Of a stretch of DNA of 22,207 bases, positions 10,461-19,236 are shown one piece after another; within the stretch, counting starts at the first letter, position 1, and each line of letters begins with the position of its first letter. The DNA comes from Cylindrotheca closterium (Eukaryota; Bacillariophyta; Bacillariophyceae; Bacillariales; Bacillariaceae): the NCBI GenBank assembly GCA_933822405.4, contig CAKOGP040001324.1:1-22207 (forward strand), given 5' to 3'. The notes beneath the pieces are model-generated. The model was not told the DNA's origin, searched no databases, and was given only the letters and a program-made list of their open reading frames with translations. The translations under genes were made by a program, and so were the position numbers.

Positions 10461-11588
10461 CTACGGTCCATGATTAGTTCCATTCATTCCACCATAGACT
10501 TGATTGCGACACCACATTGCCTTTCTTTCCCACCCCGTCATGTCCGTTTTGTTTTCATCATTGTAACTTTGCGAAACTCGTCCATTCAAGTGACAGATAT
10601 GCGTCTGACCATCATCACGACGTCCGTAGATCTGCTGGCCCAAATACGTGCAATTCCATCGAGCCTTCCACCCCAGAACCGTTTCCATTGCCCTTCGATG
10701 ATGCTTCATCTTGCTCAGGAGAAAGGTGTAATACTTCTTTGTTGTCAAGTGATTGTTGTCACTCCATGCCTTGACGGAAAAGAAATCCAATCCATTGAAA
10801 TCTTTTGCAGGGAAGTCCGACATGTTCTTATAGGATCGACATTGGCTGTCCCTCGTGTTCTTCTTGTTATTGTACCGAAATCTAACATTATATAGAACAT
10901 CGGGATGTTCCCGCATAGTCTTGAGCAGCCTCCAGTGATCCACCTCATTGGAGAATGGTAGATCGTGTTGGATAATGTACAAGAATTCAGTCTGGATGTA
11001 GTTCTCCAGAGTGTACTTGACACTGCCAGCAAGATTTCGATGTACTCCCATGGGCGACACTATTACATTGGTAAAGGGACTGAAGTCGCCACTTCGGACA
11101 GCTTCAATGTATTGCTTTTCCCGGATCCGATTGTCGTCCGTCAGCTTCTTCTCCGGGAGACCATCTACCACCACGTAGATGGGAGTATCCAGAGGGATGT
11201 CTTTTAAGAACTGGTAAAAGGAATAGATCGTATCCTTGAGCATATCAATATTTGGATGTGTTGGAATCAAATTGGATGTGATCATGATAGATGAATCCCA
11301 GACTTTTGTCATGTTGAATGATTCCTGTGATGCCTTTGTTGAGTAATGAGACAATCCTGGGGCAATCGTCTCTTGTTCCTCGAGAACTTGACTTTTAAAA
11401 ATACTGCTGTTTGTCCCTGCAGTGTCATCATCAGAAGTAATATTGGCTTCGTTCGAGAAAGTCACAGGTGAAAGATTAAAGTCTTCTCGCCAGAAATCTT
11501 GCTTCAAAAGCATCATGGGAAGTCGCATTGTGAATGCCAGTCCCAACAAACCTAATATGGCCTGCTTTTGGGACAGCATCATCTTCAT
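10461..11588 (-). CDS. Type II membrane glycosyltransferase-like protein
   Basis: An intronless 375-residue frame. Residues about 9-28 form a signal anchor, followed by a Ser/Thr/Asn-rich stem to about residue 95. A globular domain starts at MITSNLIPTHPNI (about 102-114), continues with TPIYVVVDGLP (135-145) and NLAGSVKYTLENY, and reaches FLYIIQHDLPF (202-212). This order (strand, VVVDG, then a strand ending in xHD) resembles the GT-A fold, where the acidic residues would bind the nucleotide-sugar and metal; a textbook DxD is not seen, and HD at 208-209 is the nearest match. Seven N-glycosylation sequons (N49, N60, N92, N255, N312, N346, N369) fit a Golgi or ER lumenal protein. It converges on the AAA gene. 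The glycosyltransferase assignment is inference from fold pattern; the membrane topology is well supported. Confidence 0.75.
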   Translation of the reverse strand: MKMMLSQKQAILGLLGLAFTMRLPMMLLKQDFWREDFNLSPVTFSNEANITSDDDTAGTNSSIFKSQVLEEQETIAPGLSHYSTKASQESFNMTKVWDSSIMITSNLIPTHPNIDMLKDTIYSFYQFLKDIPLDTPIYVVVDGLPEKKLTDDNRIREKQYIEAVRSGDFSPFTNVIVSPMGVHRNLAGSVKYTLENYIQTEFLYIIQHDLPFSNEVDHWRLLKTMREHPDVLYNVRFRYNNKKNTRDSQCRSYKNMSDFPAKDFNGLDFFSVKAWSDNNHLTTKKYYTFLLSKMKHHRRAMETVLGWKARWNCTYLGQQIYGRRDDGQTHICHLNGRVSQSYNDENKTDMTGWERKAMWCRNQVYGGMNGTNHGP

Positions 11589-12167
11589 CTTGCTTCACGG
11601 ACCTTTTATTGCTAATATAAGATTGAATAAGGCGGCGAACTGTCGAGGCCTCCTGTAGACAAATAGCTGCCACTTTCACGAACTATATGCATCGGATATT
11701 ACAGTATTGTTTGTGATATGTAATGCGATGCGGGTTGATGATCACGATTGACGATGAGATGTGCGTGAGGATGATTATTATTGATATGCGATATGATAGA
11801 TGATGATGATGATGACTGTATGTATGCGCGTGACAGTACCGCGCGGTATATTGTATAATTTTATTATACCGGTAAAATACCGGTATATAGTTCAAGTGCG
11901 TGATGATGACTTTCCCAATTTTAGTCGGGCCTCTACGTATTAAAATAAGTACTCATTGGAAAATAAGAACAAGTAGGATACTATCAGCGAAAAAGTAATT
12001 CTTTTATCAACCCTAAATTATGCTGCAAAGTCTTCTCTCGCTGTTGCTACTTCCCTGATCGAAGTTGGCGAACTAGCTCCTCAGCCCAAAAGTCGCGGCA
12101 GTCCTCGCTCTGTTATAGCCAAGAACAAACAAGGCCCGAAGGTGCTTTACTCATTCCATCGTTAACA
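11589..12167. other. Spacer upstream of the glycosyltransferase-like gene
   Basis: About 580 bp carrying the promoter of the minus-strand gene at 10461-11588 and the 3' end of the next one. It is ATG/ATC-repeat rich (11740-11820). At 11835-11886 lie GTACCGCGCGGTA and two TACCGGTA octamers separated by AAA (11867-11885), forming a near-perfect palindrome. No gene is supported. Confidence 0.6.
11867..11885. promoter_or_regulatory. Paired TACCGGTA palindromes
   Basis: Two copies of the self-complementary octamer TACCGGTA, spaced by AAA, lie about 280 bp upstream of the glycosyltransferase-like start codon. The octamer recurs between genes across the window, which suggests a protein-binding site or a sequence-composition bias; function is not shown. 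Confidence 0.4.
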
Positions 12168-12938
12168 TTACTCACAATAGACATCCTTGATCTCTACAAA
12201 TGTATCTAAGGAAACCTCGACGAGTCCCAGCTGTGCGTCTTCGAGGCAAGGTTGATAATCGTTGGCCGTAGACTGTGAGAAACCACAAAAAATCCTCCAA
12301 CATGAGTCTCCGCCGGTGGGATCCGGGAACAGAATCGTTGGATATTCGTTGAAATATACGGTCCCGTTTACCCTGCCATCTAGAAATGGAAGATCCTCTT
12401 CCAATATGGTTGCGTTCGGGCCCATGATATCTGAGCAAGATTGGCGACGCCAGATTAAAGCGTCCATCATCTCCGCTCCGTCGGTGTATATGGGAAAGCC
12501 AGACATGGGTTTGGATTCTGACAGCTGACAATTTTCCATATACCAAGCTAGACTGCGGCATGTATCATCATTCCAAAGGTCGTCCACTTTTGCACAGGTC
12601 CAGGAGTCATACGGGGGGTCTGTGGATTCCAAATAAGAAATTGGGTTATCCCTGTTCTTGTCACGCCAGTATAGAATCGGAGAAAAGGGCGGGTCCTCTA
12701 GCGTCTTTGTGTCTTCATTCCATGCGTGATAGAGCTCGGCAATAATGCGAGGCGAGCAGTCTTCCAAGCAAGTCGTGTCGTTCATGGCTGGAAACGATGA
12801 ATTTGAGGATGATGATGCAGCGACAACCTTATTCTGATTGTTAGCAACAACCTTCTTCTGACTCACTTCTACGGTACCATCAGCACCACTGGAGACGAAA
12901 AGAGCCAAAGGTAGGAATAGTGGGAGACTCAATTTCAT
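12168..12938 (-). CDS. Secreted ten-cysteine protein, unknown function
   Basis: An intronless frame of 256 residues. A hydrophobic signal peptide occupies residues 1-19 (MKLSLPLFLPLALFVSSGA). A low-complexity Val/Asn/Ser linker runs to about residue 50. The mature part carries ten cysteines (57, 61, 115, 127, 137, 168, 213, 218, 231, 255), an even number fitting disulfide bonds, and is rich in Trp, Asp and Pro. Four N-glycosylation sequons are visible (N46, N53, N175, N191). No transmembrane segment follows the signal, so it is likely released or kept in the lumen. Start and stop are unambiguous. I recognise no family; a lineage-specific secreted or cell-wall-associated protein is a guess from these traits. 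Confidence 0.75.
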   Translation of the reverse strand: MKLSLPLFLPLALFVSSGADGTVEVSQKKVVANNQNKVVAASSSSNSSFPAMNDTTCLEDCSPRIIAELYHAWNEDTKTLEDPPFSPILYWRDKNRDNPISYLESTDPPYDSWTCAKVDDLWNDDTCRSLAWYMENCQLSESKPMSGFPIYTDGAEMMDALIWRRQSCSDIMGPNATILEEDLPFLDGRVNGTVYFNEYPTILFPDPTGGDSCWRIFCGFSQSTANDYQPCLEDAQLGLVEVSLDTFVEIKDVYCE

Positions 12939-13323
12939 TGTTATCTGATATCTCTCTCACTCTTGCGCAAAATGATGAAAGATCGCATTATGGGTGCGAT
13001 GTGTTATTTTATCATTACAGTCATTATTATTTTTATGGTGAACGGACACGATCTGACTGAAAAATGCTGCGGATATATATAATATTCGACTACTTTAGTC
13101 CCGAGTGTAATAGTCGTCAGTTTACCTACCCACCGAATACCCCCGCAGTGTGCTACGTCCAATCTATTTCATATTTGAATACCATAAAAATACTTTGCTC
13201 TAAGCATTACAGTACTATACATTCAATATGGTGCCCCCGCGTCGTTGCCGAGCACATCCCCGATTCCGAATTCCCCGTTGTATCTCCAAGAAGGTCGTCG
13301 CAATAACGACTGCTACAATACCA
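12939..13323. other. Short spacer between minus-strand genes
   Basis: About 385 bp, AT-rich near the start codon at 12938, presumably the promoter of the ten-cysteine gene and the 3' region of the binding-protein-like gene. TACAGTACTATAC occurs near 13210. Nothing else was seen. Confidence 0.6.
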
Positions 13324-15008
13324 TTACGTCAGCATGACCCCGAACCAACATGCTACTAGTATTCCCAGAAAACTTCTGATAGAATGAGTTGTTCCACTCC
13401 TATCTTCTCCAGTAGCTTTCCCATCGTCCAGATCTGGGGGAGACAAAGGCGTTATAGGTGGCCAGCACGTTTGAAAGTATTTTTGGTTGTGAAACTCGCG
13501 ACTGAAGCATGCGTACCGACCTGCGCCAGCACCTCTGCTTGGATCAGCGCCCGACCGACGAAAGATGTTGGAAGAAACATCGAGATCTGGGATACAAGCC
13601 GTCGGCGGATGCAATCTTGTAGCACTGGCCAATACGGGACCCACAGACTCGAGAATTTCGATTGCGTGGCGAGGTGTAATCTTGCGCCCACCCAATGGCC
13701 ATTCCGCATATTGCTTGGCAAGTAGGGCCTTATCCGGAAACTGGACTGCAAATTCATCGCTCCAAATCGAGGCACGAACACGATGATCATATATCCACAC
13801 ATCCACCGGATACATCCTACAGCAGTATATATCATCATGTATTCCAGGTAGTAAGCAACACGAACAAGCAGGGTCAGGGTGGGTGGCGCCATCAGGATTC
13901 GCAAGCTGGTATATCTCTGATCGACATTGACTTACGTTTCATTGTTGCAACTTTCAGAGACCTCTTCTTGACACGCTGAGAAATACTTGTCCACTTCGAC
14001 CCACTCCCAAAAGTATGTTTGCGTACAGCTTGGGCAAGCACCAACATGAAACAAGGGCATTCCCAGCTCTTCAAACATTCTCAGTACCATCTTGGAATTA
14101 GGAAGCAAAATGACTATTAGCCTTGCAAAAGGACCCATTGTCGGATTCATCCATTTTCACTCAGGCACAACATGATAGTACTTACATCGGTGTTGGGACT
14201 CGCAAAGTAGACGGTACTTCGTGCTAGATTTGCAGCCATGGCACGAACTCCATTGTTGTGAGCAATTTCCATCTGGTACACAAATTCTTCTGCAGCGGCG
14301 CAGAGGTCTTTCAAATCCTCCTCGAGGCTTGCTGGCTCATCAAAACCTAAAAAAGCCGCCAAATCCCGATACTGTTCAACGATGTCAATCATGGACTTTC
14401 CAAAGCACTTTGTATGATTCGAGCATCCTTGGCCTTCCAATGCAATATCATTGAATATTATCTTTTCCTTTGGAAAGGCATCGGTAACCTCGGCGAAATT
14501 CTGAAACCCCCAGGGACTTTCCCCATAGCCATGCACAATCAAGAAGTCAGGATCCAATTCCAGAAGCATTGTCAGGTTGAAGTGAGTACAGTACCCTGGC
14601 TTTTGGGCGCATTCTGGCGACAAGTTTGCCACAGTCTGAAGCCTGACAAGGTCTTCTGGCTCTGGATCTCCCGTGTAGCTGGAAGTCTGTTCAGGTGAAT
14701 TGAAATCAATATCAGATTTCTCGATGACGTATTCGCCATAGGTTCCTATCAGTTGGTCGGTTGTAAGGCCTGGAGACGAAACGACGGTGAATAATGAGAG
14801 CATGAGAGCATAAAAAGATGGTTGTAGGATTTGGGTGATAGATAGACATACCATAATCAAACAATGATACTGCTGTATGAGCAAACGTGACAATCTTAGG
14901 TTTTCCGGATACAGTGTGTCTTTTCTCATAGTCATCTACATAGACACGCTGTGCTTTTGCGGAAATCACAGCCACAATAAATGTAGCAGCAATTGTAGAG
15001 GCTCGCAT
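13324..15008 (-). CDS. Periplasmic-binding-protein-like (siderophore-type) protein, membrane-anchored, 4 exons
   Basis: Exons on the minus strand are 15008-14852, 14769-14186, 14090-13936 and 13816-13324, with GT-AG introns of 82, 95 and 119 bp, giving 462 residues in frame. The start at 15008 places a signal peptide first (MRASTIAATFIVAVISAKA); an ATG at 15062 would bury it. The order SLFDYGLTTDQLIGTYG (about 49-64), NLTMLLELDPDFLIVHGYG, then SMIDIVEQYRDLAAFLG and MVLRMFEELGMP (from 248) matches class III substrate-binding proteins of iron-siderophore and cobalamin importers (Peripla_BP_2 type). VDVWIYDHR (303-311) and the region around PDKALLAKQYAEWPLGG form the second lobe. The last 20 residues are hydrophobic, suggesting a membrane or GPI anchor. 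Diatoms are known to use related proteins in siderophore uptake, so a surface iron-binding role is plausible but unproven. The left edge of the duplicated block (14683) falls inside exon 2. Confidence 0.75.
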
Positions 15009-15720
15009 ATATGCATGTGATACTCTGAATGCGTTGGATGATGGATGATGGATGATGAGCAACTATATGTGTTGGATATGTGATGAGAACGCTCTCCATA
15101 TCGGTTAATTGTTGTTTTTACGAATCAATCAACTTGGTGAGGGCGCGGGAAAAATTCTTGGGCGACGCCATTGGTCGAAATATAGCGTTTGGACATGATC
15201 GACACGTGCCTACCGGTATACTCGTTTGCCGTAGGTACTGGACCAGCTCCATAGCATAATATATGTACACTTACCGATACTATGGTACCTCCCGCACGTA
15301 CTGCTAAACATGTTTCAAATTTATCCTTGTTTCAAATATATTGTATCCTACAATACTACAGTATATATACTCTTAAGATCTCCCCCCAACGTAGTGCGAA
15401 AATTTGAGTGATTCAAAACGAGAAATATTATGTCAACTTTTGTTATTAAAATATATAATAGCAAACTACGAAACTCAAATATACTGAAAGCGGCTAAGGG
15501 TGCATGTACAGCTCGAAAATGCTTGGCAGCTCATGTGCGTGCTTGGCAGCTCATGTTGGTGCATTTACCGCGTTTTCGGCTGTGATGGAAGCGAATACTA
15601 TTTGCATTTGACGGCAATAAGTCGCTATTACACAGAGTAGAATCTTTTCAATTCTTTAGCGTTGTTCGGCTTCTGACCTACTTGCGTGTCATTCATTGGA
15701 TCCCGTTATCGATCAAATTT
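15009..15720. other. Spacer between two minus-strand genes
   Basis: About 710 bp upstream of the binding-protein gene and downstream of the DUF7691-like gene. It holds TACCGGTA at 15211, a GATGGAT microrepeat just before the start codon, and a 16-bp direct repeat at 15521-15556. It is copied intact at 20869-21580. No gene is supported. Confidence 0.6.
15521..15556. repeat. 16-bp direct repeat, 20-bp period
   Basis: GCTTGGCAGCTCATGT occurs at 15521-15536 and 15541-15556, separated by GCGT. The same pair appears in the second duplicate at 21381-21416. Confidence 0.9.
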
Positions 15721-16293
15721 TCAATAATAGCAGAGAACAAGATCCGTCTTGGCTTCAATACAATGTTCTAACCAACCGTGATACTCTTTCAAGGCATCTT
15801 GCACATTGCTATCCTTGACCTTGGCAATATTGTTCTTCAAAATGCTTGAAATCTTTGGCATCTTTGCCAATTCGAGAGTTCCAACACAAGGAAAGTCAGC
15901 TGGTGTCGGAAGCCCTTTCAATATGTCGTATCTGTAAATCAAATCTCCGGGCAGGGTTACCTTGAAACCGGATTCCTTGACTTTCTCCTGAATGGTGTCA
16001 AACCAACTGTATCTCATGGGCGAATGGTTCCAATTTGTTAAGAAGTGGCCAAAAGCATCGCACCAGCATTCCAATACATAGTAGTACTTGTGACTACAAG
16101 ATGATTCGTAGGATTCTCCTTCGGCCAAACCCATGATTAGTTGTCGGTTGCACTCGGCGGCTGTCTTTGCATCATCTTCGTCATCGTCCTCGACTCGCAA
16201 TCGGACAGAATTCATAAAGCCGGCATCTTTGGATCCAGCCATACTTCTCAGGGCGTCCAATTTGACTGCATATGGCATGACACCGTAACCCAT
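15721..16293 (-). CDS. DUF7691-like protein of bacterial type, copy 1
   Basis: An intronless 190-residue protein starting MGYGVMPYAVKLDALRSMAG. The start (YG..YAV.L..LR...GSKD), an acidic spacer at 32-40 (RVEDDDEDD), a middle segment with KYYYVLECWCDAFG, the LPTPADFPCVGTLEL motif and the C-terminal YHGWLEHC...DLVLCYY follow the layout I know from a family of small bacterial proteins (DUF7691). Function there is not established. No signal peptide or membrane segment is present, so it is probably cytosolic. The lack of introns, unlike the neighbouring four-exon gene, and the bacterial resemblance suggest lateral transfer; this is inference. The gene is present twice in the window with identical sequence. 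The family assignment is from memory of the motif pattern. Confidence 0.75.
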   Translation of the reverse strand: MGYGVMPYAVKLDALRSMAGSKDAGFMNSVRLRVEDDDEDDAKTAAECNRQLIMGLAEGESYESSCSHKYYYVLECWCDAFGHFLTNWNHSPMRYSWFDTIQEKVKESGFKVTLPGDLIYRYDILKGLPTPADFPCVGTLELAKMPKISSILKNNIAKVKDSNVQDALKEYHGWLEHCIEAKTDLVLCYY

Positions 16294-16999
16294 GTTTGTA
16301 AATGTAAAGGAGATCGAGACTTATTGTCCCAGTAGAGGTGTTATTGTTCATGATGAGGGACTATGAGCATAAATAACGAGGAGCCATGAGAAGCACAAGA
16401 GCAATATAATATATCCATGCGTGTATAAAATAATATGTGCGCAGATATACCGTATATACGTATACCGAGCGAGTGACGTCATCGTTCTTCAATGATCGTC
16501 TTCCCCCAAACTCGATTTCAACAGGTTGCTCATCGGTATATACATCGTATAGTATATTGATACTGTGTCTGATGTCACAAACTATACTTAGAGAGCATCA
16601 GCTCGTACATATAGCTTGTATAACTGGGAGTATTACAGATCTAAATGACTAAGTAATAAGTTTGCTATAGTGTTTCGAAGGAGTGAGAACAAAGTCCTCA
16701 ATGGCATCTCTCGCAGCACCCACATCTATACTCTTTGGGATTGTATCCTTAAATCAATCCTTTAGTGGAGGAATCGCCTTTGCACGATAAGTCTTGTGTG
16801 TCTTTGTGCATCGCAAAACGATCATTAAGCGCATGATTGATATGCATGCTCACCTATCAAGAAGGGGAGCCCAGCCAGGGGTCACTTGCTTCTTTCTGCG
16901 ATACTATTAGTAGTCTGATCGTCGAGGACACACCAACAGCCATGTAGTATCAATTTCAATAAGTGTTGCAATGGTATTGTTGATTCTTTATCCTCACGT
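16294..16999. other. Spacer, no gene seen
   Basis: About 700 bp, probably the promoter of the DUF7691-like gene plus the 3' end of the disordered-protein gene. ATACCGTATATACGTATACCG near 16446-16466 is rich in short palindromic steps. Bases 16294-16347 are within the part of the duplication that can be verified; the second copy of the rest lies beyond the window. Confidence 0.55.
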
Positions 17000-17689
17000 T
17001 CATGTCCTGCTTCTCGAGTGTGTGGATCTGGAATGGGCGGAAGATGGATACGGAGAACGGGGACGATTGTAACCAATGCTCGACTTTCGCATTGGTTTCT
17101 TCAGGCTCTCGGTAGTCACAGGAGAAGACCATTTCGCACTTGCAGACGGTATGGAAACGGTGGAAGCCTCATCACAATTCTCTGGAGCGTCACTCTCATA
17201 ACCTCCATCCACCAAAATCTTGTCACCCGCCTCTGATGGCACAACGTCAAACGAGATAGCGTCTAATGCAGATTCCATCGGAGCAGAGTATTCCATGGAC
17301 TTTCTCCTTTGGGGCTTGAAGATGGGCATGGAGGAATTTCGTTCCTCGTCCCCAAGAGCAATGGTCCTTCTTGTGTGTCTCTTCCCATTCTTCTTTGGCA
17401 AGTCTACTTGTTGTAAGAGAATTGTTTCAACACCACTACTTGCACTTGCTCTACTGTTCCTTGTATCGCTGTTGAAGCTTTTTGGTGAAAACGTCGTTCC
17501 AGGAGATTCAAACATAGAATCGATATCATCATCTCCAATCGTGGACATGGAAACAAGAGTATGGCAGCACGACTGCGGCGTTGCAAACACAATCTCAGGA
17601 AGCGCCTTCTTTTGCTGCTGACGAGGACGAAGCGGCGGAGAGCTGCTACATCTAAGGTCAGTTAACGGCGTCGAGTAAGATGAATCCAT
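17000..17689 (-). CDS. Disordered Ser/Arg-rich protein, unknown function
   Basis: An intronless frame of 229 residues with no signal peptide, membrane segment or recognised domain. Composition is dominated by Ser, Pro, Thr, Arg and Asp, typical of an intrinsically disordered regulatory protein. Basic phosphorylation-type motifs occur at RRKS (128-131) and RKSS (201-204), a basic patch at KKNGKRHTRR (99-108) could act as nuclear import signal, and the tail is SR-rich (SRSTHSRSR). A kinase-regulated nuclear or scaffold protein is a reasonable guess, no more. The gene is divergent from the small acidic protein gene at 18519, with an 829-bp shared upstream region. Confidence 0.6.
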   Translation of the reverse strand: MDSSYSTPLTDLRCSSSPPLRPRQQQKKALPEIVFATPQSCCHTLVSMSTIGDDDIDSMFESPGTTFSPKSFNSDTRNSRASASSGVETILLQQVDLPKKNGKRHTRRTIALGDEERNSSMPIFKPQRRKSMEYSAPMESALDAISFDVVPSEAGDKILVDGGYESDAPENCDEASTVSIPSASAKWSSPVTTESLKKPMRKSSIGYNRPRSPYPSSAHSRSTHSRSRT

Positions 17690-18518
17690 GGTTGGACTGT
17701 TTTTGAATAGTTATACTGTACTATAGGTGCCGTATGAACCATGATGATGGCTCATCCCTATTTGATGGACACGCATCGTCTTATTTTGGAAAGGGCTCTT
17801 GATGCGATGGTTGCAAAATAGCTTTTGTCTTTTTTATATCCTTGCTTACGCACCACCTTCTGACCGAAAGGAGATGGTGGGTGCACGATAGCTATAAAAT
17901 CAATTAACACTGTGGTTACAATGACTGGGGTAATAGTACTAGTTCGACGAGAATGGAGAAGAGGGTGCGAGCCGTGAGCCCAATTGTTCCTCCGTTTATA
18001 TATATACGTGGTATTATACCGGTACATGTACTAACAATAAGTAAAGAACCTTCGTGCTCCGAAATCATGGAGACGCGTTGATATTAGGAGCGCAACGTTT
18101 TACAAGACAGTGAAGGACGGTTCGACAAACCTGATCAGATAGTATTTGCCGAAATTTAAGCCACATCCCGTCGTTTTTGCTTCTTTCATATATATTGGAT
18201 CATTGTAGCCCCGGGAGAATATCAAAATTACCTAACAAAAAGTCAAGAACTGCACAGCACTATTTTATCTGATCAGATACTGATCACGTCACAAAATGAG
18301 ACCGACATTGCGTTTTTTGGATTCCGATCGGAATCCATTTTGCAAATTTATGTTCTTTGGTGTAAAAGTTCGTCCGTACCCTATAAGCGTTTCTTTCTAT
18401 TCAAAAGTTCGCTTGGGACCTACCGGTACTGGAATAATAATTGTTGCTCCCACCGTATGGCAGCTCACAAATCTCAAAACAAGGAAGTAATATCACAATC
18501 ATCGCAAACAACATCATC
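17690..18518. promoter_or_regulatory. Shared upstream region of two divergent genes
   Basis: This 829-bp region lies between the start codons at 17689 (-) and 18519 (+). It holds TACCGGTA at 18017 and 18421, the 11-mer CTGATCAGATA at 18131 and 18269, TGATCACGTCA at 18281-18291 (the complement contains TGACGTGA, a bZIP/CRE-like core), and a perfect 20-bp palindrome at 18318-18337. An 89-residue minus-strand open frame at 17758-18027 has no support. No promoter has been demonstrated; the call rests on position and site density. Confidence 0.45.
18318..18337. promoter_or_regulatory. Perfect 20-bp palindrome
   Basis: The half site TGGATTCCGA is followed directly by its reverse complement. It lies about 180 bp upstream of the small acidic gene within the divergent region. 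A dimeric transcription factor site is one explanation; the flanking bases do not extend the symmetry. Confidence 0.5.
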
Positions 18519-18782
18519 ATGACTCAATCCAGCAACTCGAAACAATTGTCATCACGCCCAAGTAGCCCAATATCACTAGATTCCATGCTCATGACGATGC
18601 CAACTTCCGACTCCATGTTCTTTACCCACCGTGCAAGAGCCACGCCGATGGATTCACCTGAAGATCGAACAGCCATCATGATTGAAATATTGGATGAAGT
18701 GCTGGACATGTTGAACGAGGATGTTTTTGAGGACGATCACAACATCGGCAATCCCAATGCCAATCACGCGCTGCAGCAATGA
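18519..18782 (+). CDS. Small acidic protein, unknown function
   Basis: An 87-residue frame. I chose the ATG at 18519 rather than the in-frame ATG at 18441 because the upstream 26 residues look like untranslated leader. The first half is Ser/Pro/Met-rich (SSRPSSPISLDSMLMT). Residues about 51-73 (TAIMIEILDEVLDMLNEDVF) form a strongly amphipathic acidic helix that could mediate a protein contact. No signal peptide or family is recognised. It is divergent from the disordered-protein gene. Short length makes chance possible, but the helix pattern favours a real gene. Confidence 0.45.
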   Translation: MTQSSNSKQLSSRPSSPISLDSMLMTMPTSDSMFFTHRARATPMDSPEDRTAIMIEILDEVLDMLNEDVFEDDHNIGNPNANHALQQ

Positions 18783-19236
18783 ATCTACTCTGCACAATCA
18801 GCCATGTACTAGAAGTATACATTCATTCATTCGCAAAACAAGCACTAATGTACATAGCTATTATTTTTATTCCATATCACCATTCTTCATTCATTCATTC
18901 GCCGAGTATACATTGGTTTGATCTTTGCTTCTCGTAGACGAAATATCCGAATTCCAAATTTGCCTTGCTTCTCTCTCGAAGGAATTTCCAACGTCTCTTG
19001 GAGGAACTCGGTTCGAGTTTGGATCATTGCAAGTATATGGTATATTGCTGGTGAAACTGACGATGAGATGTGAAAATGGACAGATCTAGGTTACGACGAA
19101 ATTCGTGGCTGTTCACTTGTAAAGTTAACCAGCAGAGGGTTCCATGTTGGTGTTCCATCATGCTCGCAGTCATCACCTATAGTGGTACGAGTTATAGTGG
19201 ACATCCTGTCGTCATGGATGCGAAAAAAGAAAGCAA
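18783..19236. other. Spacer with CATT repeats
   Basis: About 450 bp between the 3' ends of two converging small genes. The 15-mer CATTCATTCATTCGC occurs at 18820-18834 and 18888-18902. No open frame is convincing. Confidence 0.55.

Larger units (their letters stand above)
14683..16347. repeat. Duplicated block, copy 1 (visible part)
   Basis: This 1665-bp stretch recurs at 20543-22207 with a constant offset of 5860 bp. I found only two substitutions, at 14709/20569 and 14773/20633, both within 91 bp of the left edge. The two bases before each copy differ (GG versus AT), which fixes the left boundary. It contains the 5' part of the binding-protein gene and the whole DUF7691-like gene. The full unit is probably 14683-20542. 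Confidence 0.95.

Noticed and set aside
17220..17621. Plus-strand 133-residue frame with hydrophobic stretches
   Set aside because: It is the antisense shadow of the Ser-rich disordered protein; hydrophobic residues arise from reversed Ser/Glu/Lys codons.
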